From positions 19,953-83,952 of the forward strand of contig NZ_BMHE01000034.1 in NCBI RefSeq assembly GCF_014640555.1: a DNA stretch of 64,000 nt, read 5' to 3'. This document shows, one piece after another, positions 57,566 through 64,000 of the stretch. The stretch comes from Paenibacillus marchantiophytorum. Lineage in GTDB: Bacteria > Bacillota > Bacilli > Paenibacillales > NBRC-103111. Position 1 is the first letter of the stretch, and the number at the start of each line of letters is the position of its first letter. The notes below the pieces were generated by a model, which saw nothing but the letters and a program-made list of their open reading frames with translations, ran no database searches and was not told the DNA's origin. Position numbers and translations under genes: made by a program.

Positions 57566-59185
57566 TTGTCCACTGCTCTTTCGCTGGAACTTTCCAAGGA
57601 TAAAGACCTTTTAGCTAACCTCGACAGCCTATGGGTTAAGTTTCGCTCGGCTCATTGGCTGCAAGATGGATATATGGCGCCACAACTGACTTCTTCCTAC
57701 TATTTAATTGTAGTTAAACAGGCAGAAGGCCTTTTGACGCTTGATTTGGAGACCTACCGTTTGCAGCAGGATGTCGTTTATTTCGTTTCGCCTGGTCAGA
57801 CGATTGGGATCTGTGAAGATCATGGCAAGAAAGCCGACGTTTATTTGATGGAATTCGATATTCATCAGGATGGGCAGGGGACTGTTGCATTTCCGCTTAC
57901 TGGTGACACAACCATTCATATGGAGAACGCCATGCTGATGCTTTGCGAGCAGTTGTGCAGCAGCAGCCGGAGTGATAAGGCCATGGAACGGTTCCGGGGG
58001 CAGTCTCTATTCCAAGAGCTGCTCTATTGGATCATGAATCATCTGCGTCAGGCAACCAGACCAGATTCCAGGGCCGCAATGGACCGCACCAAGTTGTACA
58101 TCGACAACCATTATCGGGAGGGCATCACCATTGAGCAGCTTGCCCGCATGGCTGAAATCAGTCCCAAATATTATGTGAATTTATTCAAAAAAACGTATGG
58201 GAAAACGGCGATTGATTATTTGACCGAAGTCCGTGTCACGATGGCGAAGCAGCTAATGGTTCAATCGGATGTTCGGTTGCGGGAAATCGCGTTTCAGGTT
58301 GGCTATAATGACGAATTTTATTTTAGCCGAATGTTCAAAAAAGAAGTTGGGGTATCTCCGACCATTTATCTCAAGAACCGAAGACTTCGAATAGCTGCTT
58401 ACTCAGCGCCGACGCTGGGGCAGCTTCTTGCGCTCAAAATCGTCCCTTACGCAGCGCCGCTGCATCCTAAGTGGACTTCGTACTACTATAATAAATATCG
58501 CACGGATATACCGCTTCACCTCAGTGGATACCGCTATAACGAAGACTGGGAAGTTAAGGTTGAGGCGCTCGCGCAAAGTCAATTGGATTGTATTATATGT
58601 ACAGACCAACTACATCCATTGGAAAAGGAACGTTTGGAGCGCATCGCACCTGTGCATATCATTCCCCTGCATGAAACGACTTGGCGTGAACAGTTGTTGA
58701 TGACCGCGAAGATCGTAGGCGCCACTGATGAAGCGGAAGCTTGGTTAAACGGATATAACCGCAAAGTCGCGCATGTCCGCGACCGCTTGCACGATAAGCT
58801 GAAGCAGGAGAAGCTGCTGGTCATAAGCCAGTTCAAGGATTCCTATCACATCTTCCCCACACGGGGAATGCGAGAGGTTGTTTATGGCGACCTGCAAATG
58901 AATGTCCCGCGAGGCGTGGAAGGCTACCATGAAGGGCAGGGCTTGGATTTGGAGGAGTTGGTCTCCATCAACGCGGATCATATTTTGCTTAACATCTGCC
59001 AAGAAACCGAAACGCTGCATCACTGGGAACGGGTACAGAACTCCAAACAATGGCAGGATTTAGAAGCCGTGCGCAAGAATAAAGTGCACTTCATTTCTTC
59101 AGATCCTTGGCGAGAGTACTCGGCTTATGCGAGCGAACGAATGATTATAGACCTCAATGAGCAGCTATGTGGAAATCGTACATAA
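57566..59185 (+). CDS. AraC-family regulator fused to a ferric-siderophore binding domain (Btr-like)
   Basis: 539 residues from TTG 57566 (GAGGGAG 9 bases upstream; ATG 57548 has none). Residues ~1-170 are a cupin-like sensor region. Residues ~180-280 hold two AraC helix-turn-helix motifs (ITIEQLARMAEISPKYYVNLF, LREIAFQVGYNDEFYFSRMFKKEVG). Residues ~285-539 form a FeuA/BtuF-type binding domain (LLVISQFKDSYHIF, ILLNICQETETL). Such proteins, as B. subtilis Btr, bind the iron-loaded siderophore inside the cell and activate the importer genes. Its promoter has a Fur box. Confidence 0.92.
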   Translation: MSTALSLELSKDKDLLANLDSLWVKFRSAHWLQDGYMAPQLTSSYYLIVVKQAEGLLTLDLETYRLQQDVVYFVSPGQTIGICEDHGKKADVYLMEFDIHQDGQGTVAFPLTGDTTIHMENAMLMLCEQLCSSSRSDKAMERFRGQSLFQELLYWIMNHLRQATRPDSRAAMDRTKLYIDNHYREGITIEQLARMAEISPKYYVNLFKKTYGKTAIDYLTEVRVTMAKQLMVQSDVRLREIAFQVGYNDEFYFSRMFKKEVGVSPTIYLKNRRLRIAAYSAPTLGQLLALKIVPYAAPLHPKWTSYYYNKYRTDIPLHLSGYRYNEDWEVKVEALAQSQLDCIICTDQLHPLEKERLERIAPVHIIPLHETTWREQLLMTAKIVGATDEAEAWLNGYNRKVAHVRDRLHDKLKQEKLLVISQFKDSYHIFPTRGMREVVYGDLQMNVPRGVEGYHEGQGLDLEELVSINADHILLNICQETETLHHWERVQNSKQWQDLEAVRKNKVHFISSDPWREYSAYASERMIIDLNEQLCGNRT

Positions 59186-59239
59186 TATTTTCTGGATATT
59201 ATCCATGTTCGGTTGGGACGCCTTCACCTATAATTTGGT

Positions 59240-59260
59240 GAGAATGATTATCAATGATAA
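59240..59260. promoter_or_regulatory. Fur box before the siderophore importer operon
   Basis: GAGAATGATTATCAATGATAA matches the Fur 7-1-7 pattern (TGAGAATGATTATCAATGA). It lies about 25 bases before the start of the binding-protein gene, so it likely overlaps the promoter. Confidence 0.85.
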
Positions 59261-59285
59261 AGTGAGTGAGAGGGGTTTAGACAAA

Positions 59286-60296
59286 ATGAAGAAATTATGG
59301 ACACTCGGTATTTCGACGATGGTCTTAGTAGGTTTAACAGCATGTGGAGGTAAAGGGGAGCCGGTTCCAGCGGCTGTGACCAAAGCGCCAGAGAAAGTCA
59401 GCAGTACGGCAGCAGCTACAGCTACTCCACAGGCAGCAGCATCGGGCCCAAGAGTGATTAAATATGGCGGCAAAGAGTACACAGTTCCTGCCAAAGCAGA
59501 GAGAGTTGTTATTACAGGCTCGCTGGAATCCATGGAAGACGCGCTTTTGTTGGATGTGAAACCAGTTGGAGCGATCACTGTCAGCGGGAAATTCCCGGCG
59601 TTGTTCGCGCCAATTACTGAAAAAGCAGAAGGTGTGGGCGAGAAAATACAGCCGAATCTGGAAACGATTGTGAAGCTCAAGCCAGACGTCATTCTGATGA
59701 GCACGAAGTTCCCGGCGGAAACGGTTGAGAAAGTCAGCAAAATCGGACCAACGATTCCAGTTTCCCATATTGCGACGGATTGGGAGAACAATCTTTTGCT
59801 TCTAGGAGATTTGACGGGCAAGCAGGATAAGGCGAAGCAAGTCCTCGATACGTACAAAAAAGATGCAGCAGCTCTTAAAACGAAGATCGGACCTGTTTTA
59901 AAAGATAAAAAGGTGCTGGCTCTACGCGTGCGTGCAGGAAGCTTGTTCATTTATCCTGAAGACGTCTTCTTCAACCCTTCCATCTACGCCGAGCTTGGCG
60001 CTACAGTTCCTAACGAAGTGAAGCAAGCCAAGGCACAGCAAAACATTTCTTTGGAAAAGCTGTCTGAAATGAATCCGGATTACTTGTTCATCCAGTTCTC
60101 CGAAGAAGAGAACAAAGATACACCGAAAGTGTTTGATGAACTGAAAAATAATCCGATTTTCAAAAGCATCAACGCTGTGAAAAAGGATCAGTTGTATACG
60201 AATCTCGTTGATCCTTTGACGCAAGGCGGAACAGCTTACAGTAAAATTAAATTTTTTGAAGCGATCAACAAAAGTAAGCTAGTTCAAGCAAAGTGA
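59286..60296 (+). CDS. Iron-siderophore ABC transporter substrate-binding lipoprotein (FeuA/FhuD-like)
   Basis: 336 residues from ATG 59286 (GAGGGG upstream); longer frames run into the regulator gene. The lipoprotein signal is GISTMVLVGLTAC. A Thr/Ala-rich linker leads to the two-lobe class III fold: VIKYGGKEYTVPAKAERVVITGS, ETIVKLKPDVILMS, EELxNNPIFKS-type C-lobe with LYTNLVDPL. It catches the ferric siderophore for the two FecCD permeases downstream (10-base and overlapping gaps). The presence of a Btr-like regulator suggests a catecholate such as bacillibactin, but the ligand is not proved. Confidence 0.92.
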   Translation: MKKLWTLGISTMVLVGLTACGGKGEPVPAAVTKAPEKVSSTAAATATPQAAASGPRVIKYGGKEYTVPAKAERVVITGSLESMEDALLLDVKPVGAITVSGKFPALFAPITEKAEGVGEKIQPNLETIVKLKPDVILMSTKFPAETVEKVSKIGPTIPVSHIATDWENNLLLLGDLTGKQDKAKQVLDTYKKDAAALKTKIGPVLKDKKVLALRVRAGSLFIYPEDVFFNPSIYAELGATVPNEVKQAKAQQNISLEKLSEMNPDYLFIQFSEEENKDTPKVFDELKNNPIFKSINAVKKDQLYTNLVDPLTQGGTAYSKIKFFEAINKSKLVQAK

Positions 60297-60306
60297 GAGT
60301 AATGTT

Positions 60307-61314
60307 ATGAAACTGAGGATTCCGGGGCATACGCTTATTTTGACAGCGGCGCCTTTCGCAGTAGTGTTCACGATCTTACTCTCGATCCTGTATGGCGCCA
60401 AAAGCATCGATATAAGCAGTGTCTTCAATGCATTCTTGCATTTCGATGCGGGGAATGTGGATCATCAGATCATTACACACTCTAGGCTGCCCAGAGTAGG
60501 AGGAGCGCTGCTTGTCGGCGCCTTCCTGGCGGTATCAGGGGCTCTCATGCAGGGGATGACCAGGAATGACCTGGCATCCCCTTCCATTATGGGGATCACC
60601 GACGGTTCAGCCTTTGCTGTAACAATTTGCATGATTATGGCGCCTTATGCCTCATCCATGGCGATGATTATTGCTTCCTTCATAGGTTCAGCGCTTAGTA
60701 TCGTGCTGGTATTCGGACTTGCGTCCTTATTGCCGGGAGGTCTTTCACCGGTGCGGCTGGCGATTCTTGGAACGTTGATCGGAACGTTTCTGAGCAGCGT
60801 TTCTTCTGCAATGGCGATGTATTTTCAAGTTTCGCAAAATATTAGCTTCTGGTACAATTCCCGTTTGCATCAAATGGACCCGCAGTTAATCATGCTGGCG
60901 GTTCCTTTTGCTGTTGTAGGACTTGTGATGGCGATGTGGATTTCCAAATCCGTTACGATTTTCTCTTTGGGCGAAGAGCTTGCCGTTTCCCTCGGACAGA
61001 GAACGACGCTAGTGAAGCTAACGGCGACGCTTAGCGTTATTCTGCTGACGGGTATCTCGGTGGCGATTGCTGGCAAAATCGGTTTCGTAGGGCTGCTTGT
61101 GCCGCACATCACACGCTTTCTCACAGGGCTTGATTACAAATGGATCATCCCCTGCTCAGCGGTCATCGGAGGCGTTTTTCTGGCGCTCTGCGATGTGCTC
61201 AGCCGATTTCTGAACTATCCCTTCGAAATGCCGATTGGCGTCGTTACTGCTATTATCGGGGTGCCTTACTTCCTCTACCTGATTCGAACGCGGGGAGGGG
61301 ATTCTCATCGCTAA
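60307..61314 (+). CDS. FecCD-family siderophore permease, first subunit
   Basis: 335 residues, about ten membrane helices. RLPRVGGALLVGAFLAVSGALMQGMTRNDLASPSIMG is the family hallmark, and GKIGFVGLLVPHITRFLTG near residue 255 contacts the ATPase. It forms the channel with the next gene's product. Its stop (61312-61314) lies within the start region of the second permease. Confidence 0.95.
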   Translation: MKLRIPGHTLILTAAPFAVVFTILLSILYGAKSIDISSVFNAFLHFDAGNVDHQIITHSRLPRVGGALLVGAFLAVSGALMQGMTRNDLASPSIMGITDGSAFAVTICMIMAPYASSMAMIIASFIGSALSIVLVFGLASLLPGGLSPVRLAILGTLIGTFLSSVSSAMAMYFQVSQNISFWYNSRLHQMDPQLIMLAVPFAVVGLVMAMWISKSVTIFSLGEELAVSLGQRTTLVKLTATLSVILLTGISVAIAGKIGFVGLLVPHITRFLTGLDYKWIIPCSAVIGGVFLALCDVLSRFLNYPFEMPIGVVTAIIGVPYFLYLIRTRGGDSHR

Positions 61315-62335
61315 GAAATCTCGCAGCACATTTCTTGTGACGGTCATCGTCGGAGTCGGACTTATGCTGTTGACCGCCTATATATCCTTAACAAACGGCG
61401 CTTTTGACATTACGCTTCGCGATATTATGCGGACACTTTTGCGGATTCAGCCGCAGAAGGATTTTGATCTTGTGATTTTTGAGTTCCGGCTTCCTCGCAT
61501 CGTCATCGCTGCCATCGTGGGGATGGGGCTGGGGCTGGCTGGGGCTGCTGTTCAGAGTTTGACGCGCAATAATTTGGCTGACCCAGGCATCCTGGGGATT
61601 AATGCCGGGGCAGGCGTGGCCATGGTCATCTTCCTTTTTTTCTACCAAGGCAAAGTGAAAGGAACAAGTTGGACGGCGATCTTGGCGATGCCGCTGGTCG
61701 GTCTGATTGGCGGCTTGGGCGCTGCCATGCTGATCTATGCGTTTTCTTGGAAAAACGGCAGATTGGAATCCCAGCGGCTGCTGCTGACAGGCATCGCGGT
61801 AGCCTCAGGCCTGTCGGCGGTTACCCTGTTCATTACCTTGAAAATGAATGCCAAGGATTTTGAGATGGCTGCAGTATGGGCCTCCGGGAGCATTTATAAT
61901 GCAAACTGGAAATACATCGTTTCCATGCTGCCCTGGCTGATCGTGCTCACGCCGATACTCGTAACGCGGACTCGCATTCTCGACGTCTTTCAGCTCAAAG
62001 AAGACACGGTTCGCAGTCTTGGCGTTTCCGTGGAGAAGCAGAAAGCGCTGCTGATGCTCAGCAGCATCGGTATCGTAAGCGCATGCGTGTCCGTATCTGG
62101 CGGCATCGGATTCATCGGATTGATGTCGCCGCACATCGCTCGCCGGCTTGTCGGCATTTCCCATCGTCGGATGATGCCGGTATGCGCCATCGTCGGAGCG
62201 CTGCTCGTTATGATCTCCGACTTCATAGCGAAGACGGTATTCACACCGGCCGAACTGCCGGTTGGGGTTGTTATAGCGATTGTTGGCGTGCCCTATTTTG
62301 TATGGCTGCTCTATCGGAATAAGCAAAGGCATTAA
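61307..62335 (+). CDS. FecCD-family siderophore permease, second subunit
   Basis: 342 residues if started at ATC 61307. GGGGAGGGG ends 6 bases before that ATC and gives a natural N-terminus (AKKSRSTFLVTVIVGVGLM); the first canonical start, GTG 61337, has no ribosome binding site and falls in the first helix. RLPRIVIAAIVGMGLGLAGAAVQSLTRNNLADPGILGIN and GGIGFIGLMSPHIARRLVG are family signatures. No ABC ATPase follows, so the importer must borrow one encoded elsewhere, as B. subtilis FeuBC does with YusV. Confidence 0.93.
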   Translation: MAKKSRSTFLVTVIVGVGLMLLTAYISLTNGAFDITLRDIMRTLLRIQPQKDFDLVIFEFRLPRIVIAAIVGMGLGLAGAAVQSLTRNNLADPGILGINAGAGVAMVIFLFFYQGKVKGTSWTAILAMPLVGLIGGLGAAMLIYAFSWKNGRLESQRLLLTGIAVASGLSAVTLFITLKMNAKDFEMAAVWASGSIYNANWKYIVSMLPWLIVLTPILVTRTRILDVFQLKEDTVRSLGVSVEKQKALLMLSSIGIVSACVSVSGGIGFIGLMSPHIARRLVGISHRRMMPVCAIVGALLVMISDFIAKTVFTPAELPVGVVIAIVGVPYFVWLLYRNKQRH

Positions 62336-62379
62336 GTGCTGCATTGGTGAAAGAATTGGGGCTGTCTTCAGGTAGATCT

Positions 62380-62445
62380 GAACGGTGACCAGAAAGATGG
62401 ATACTTCTTTGAAAGTGTCTGCCTTTCGGGTCACCGTTCTTTCAT
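62380..62445 (+). terminator. Intrinsic terminator of the siderophore importer operon
   Basis: GAACGGTGACC pairs with GGTCACCGTTC (11 bp perfect), with further pairing possible within the 38-base loop, then TTTCATC. The long loop makes it less ordinary than the others. Confidence 0.7.
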
Positions 62446-62689
62446 CTACTTGCGGGCGGCTTTTTATGCGGTTCGATGCGCTCGGAATAAGGACGTTGAA
62501 CGTGCCTATTGTTCATTCATACGCCAAGAATGGAAGGAAATGAGGCGGATACGCACATTCTGTGGTCTTATCACAGGAAATGCAGCGAAGTTTGCGGAAA
62601 AAACCATTTAGCTTGCCTATTCATCCAGCTGTCCATCTCATCTTGCTCTCAAGCTCATTCCGCGCTCCATCTGCATCCGGCAGTCCGAG
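62446..62689. other. Intergenic stretch before the family C array
   Basis: No gene with a ribosome binding site is seen. Reading frames that cross it continue into the 21-bp minisatellite and look like repeat-driven noise. Confidence 0.5.
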
Positions 62690-62712
62690 CACAAACCCTT
62701 CGAGTGCTAGCA

Positions 62713-62826
62713 TCCCCGCGCGACGCTCCCGAACCCCCGCGCAACGCTCCCGAACCCCCGCGCAACGCTCCCGAACCCCCGCGCAACGCTCCCGAACCCT
62801 TGCACAACGCTCCCGAACCCTTGCAC
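62713..62826. repeat. 21-bp minisatellite in the first family C unit
   Basis: CCCCCGCGCAACGCTCCCGAA repeats about five times (later copies CCCTTGCACAACGCTCCCGAA). Units two and three of the array have only two copies each (63145-63190, 63510-63560). As 21 is a multiple of three, open frames run through it, which explains spurious ORFs. Confidence 0.9.
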
Positions 62827-63767
62827 AATCAATCTGTTATTCTAATGAACTGAATGATGCTTATTGACGAGAAATTGGCTACTTTTGAGATCTAATGAAT
62901 TGAATAGCGTTATCGAGCAGTTTTTAGGCGGAATGGTGGTCATTATACATGACATAACGCATCTGGAATTCGTTAGATTTTTCAAATGCCCCATTTAGGC
63001 TAAATAAGGGGTATTGGGTTCATAAGGGAGCTTGGGGGAGTTCGGTAGCCAGCCAAGGGGATTCTGTAAGGGTGCGCTGGGTGCGAGCCCTCAGGTTTAT
63101 TGACTTATTGGACAGCAGTGCACTGCCCTCCGAGCACTAGCATCCCCGCGCAACGCTCTCGAACCCCCGCGCGACGCTCCCGTACCCCTGCACAATCAAT
63201 CTGACATTCTAACGAACTGTATGATGCTTATAGACGAAAAATTGGCTACTTTTGAGATCTAATGAATTGAATTGGCGTTATCGAGCAGTTTTTAGGCGGA
63301 ATGGTGGTCATTTACATGACATAACGCATCTGGAATTCGTTAGATTTTTCAAATGCCCCATTTGGGCTAAATAAAGGGTATTGGGTTCGTTAGGGAGCTT
63401 GGGGGAGTTCGGTAGCCAGCCAAGGGGATTCTGTAGGGGTGCGCTGGGTGCGAGCCCTCTGGTTCATCAACTTATTGGACAGCAGTGCACTGCCCGCCGA
63501 GCACTAGCATCCCCACGCGACGCTCCCGAACCCCTGCACAACGCTCCCGAACCCCTGCACAATCAATCTGTTATTCTAATGAACTGAATGATGCTTATTG
63601 ACGAGAAATTGGCTACTTTTGAGATCTAATGAATTGAATAGGCGTTATCGAGCAGTTTTTAGGCGGAATGGTGGTCATTTACATGACATAACGCATCTGG
63701 AATTCGTTAGATTTTTCAAATGCCCCATTTGGGCTAAATAAAGGGTATTGGGTTCGTTAGGGAGCTT

Positions 63768-63800
63768 GGGGAGTTCGGGGAGTTCGGGGGAGTTTGGGGG
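63768..63800 (+). repeat. G-quadruplex motif in the third family C unit
   Basis: Four G-runs of four or five (63768, 63777, 63786, 63796) are separated by uniform 5-base loops (AGTTC, AGTTC, AGTTT). In the first two units the matching place holds only GGAGCTTGGGGGAGTTCGG, so the third unit has expanded it. Confidence 0.8.
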
Positions 63801-63900
63801 AGTTCGGTAGCCAGCCAAGGGGATTCTGTAGGGATGCGCTAGGTGCGTGCCCCCCTTGAACGATAAGGGCAGACTTTTTTTTCTACGACAGTATAATTAA

Positions 63901-64000
63901 CTAACCGTTCAATAAATCCCATTTTTGCTCTAAATCATTGAGGTAACCTTCGGTATTGCGATTAAATTTCTTGCGTAATATAACGCTGGTTAAACGCTGA
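63901..64000 (-). CDS. C-terminal end of a protein running off the window (minus strand)
   Basis: On the minus strand from 63999 an open frame encodes QRLTSVILRKKFNRNTEGYL then NDLEQKWDLLNG and a TAG stop at 63901-63903. The composition is that of a normal protein, with a charged helical tail. Too little is present to name a family. The gene starts outside the window. Confidence 0.55.
   Translation of the reverse strand, partial: QRLTSVILRKKFNRNTEGYLNDLEQKWDLLNG

Larger units (their letters stand above)
62690..63857. repeat. Family C tandem array: three ~367-bp units
   Basis: The arm TCTAAYGAACT starts at 62841, 63208 and 63575, an exact 367-bp period. Each unit holds, in order, a GCTAGCATCCCCGCG-type GC-rich lead (or ACTAGCATCCC), a 21-bp minisatellite, four inverted arms with spacings 50/78/50, a TTGGGTTC.TTAGGGAGCT stretch and a shared GGGGATTCTGTA.GG end. 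Units differ by a few substitutions. The third unit ends at about 63857, where the sequence becomes ordinary. A diverged single copy is at 20820. Confidence 0.93.

Noticed and set aside
62509..62867. Overlapping ORFs encoding APEPPRN-type heptad repeats
   Set aside because: They come from a 21-bp minisatellite, which is open in several frames by construction. No ribosome binding site; equal openness in two frames argues against coding.

Overview
This 64 kb window looks like a chromosomal segment of a mid-GC, Gram-positive, spore-former-type bacterium, most probably Paenibacillus or a close relative. The reasons are strong AGGAGG-type ribosome binding sites with frequent GTG and TTG starts, the split glycine decarboxylase (gcvPA plus gcvPB) behind a tandem glycine riboswitch, split serine dehydratase, a FeuABC-like siderophore importer with an AraC-BtuF-type regulator, many lipoproteins, and dense intrinsic terminators. 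I see no rRNA, tRNA, CRISPR array, transposase or phage gene. The genus is inferred from style, not from a marker gene.

Layout. 1-7.8 kb: the end of an aldo/keto reductase, leucyl aminopeptidase, a small membrane protein, then an MFS transporter / Gfo-Idh-MocA dehydrogenase / WYL regulator / VOC / DinB run. 7.8-13 kb: a decayed surface-protein gene, then gcvT-gcvPA-gcvPB (minus strand, behind a glycine riboswitch) with gcvH divergent. 13.3-19.8 kb: an AT-rich lipoprotein, a membrane-anchored serine hydrolase, a two-component system and a DUF418 protein. 19.8-21.2 kb: a large repeat block. 21.2-27.3 kb: a DUF2238 protein, a Fur-boxed PepSY protein, a secreted beta-helix protein, a foldase-like protein and a spermidine-synthase-like protein. 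27.6-34 kb: a redoxin-chemoreceptor fusion, sdaAB-sdaAA, an NlpC/P60 lipoprotein and a YoaE-like molybdopterin oxidoreductase.

34.3-43.3 kb is an apparent organosulfur scavenging operon: a five-gene peptide-type ABC importer, an FMN-dependent monooxygenase, a cysteine synthase homologue and a D-cysteine desulfhydrase homologue. 43.4-49.5 kb holds a small protein, an MFS exporter, an AlkD-type protein, a DUF421 protein, queF behind a preQ1-I riboswitch, thyA-folA and a YcnI-like protein. 49.6-52.3 kb has a NarL-type two-component pair and a NiCoT nickel/cobalt transporter. 52.4-56.6 kb has phnC-phnE(fused), with phnD convergent on the other strand. 56.8-62.3 kb is an iron-siderophore island: an Sfp-type phosphopantetheinyl transferase, an AraC-BtuF regulator, a binding protein and two FecCD permeases, with Fur boxes. 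The window ends in a tandem repeat array and the tail of a minus-strand gene.

The least ordinary features are three families of structured intergenic repeats. Family A has a 113-bp period and two hairpins per unit, in two arrays of opposite orientation. Families B and C differ in sequence but share one four-arm inverted-repeat plan with nearly invariant spacings (51/65-66/50-51 and 50/78/50). Also notable are the redoxin-MCP fusion protein and two genes in the siderophore island whose best start codon appears to be ATC.
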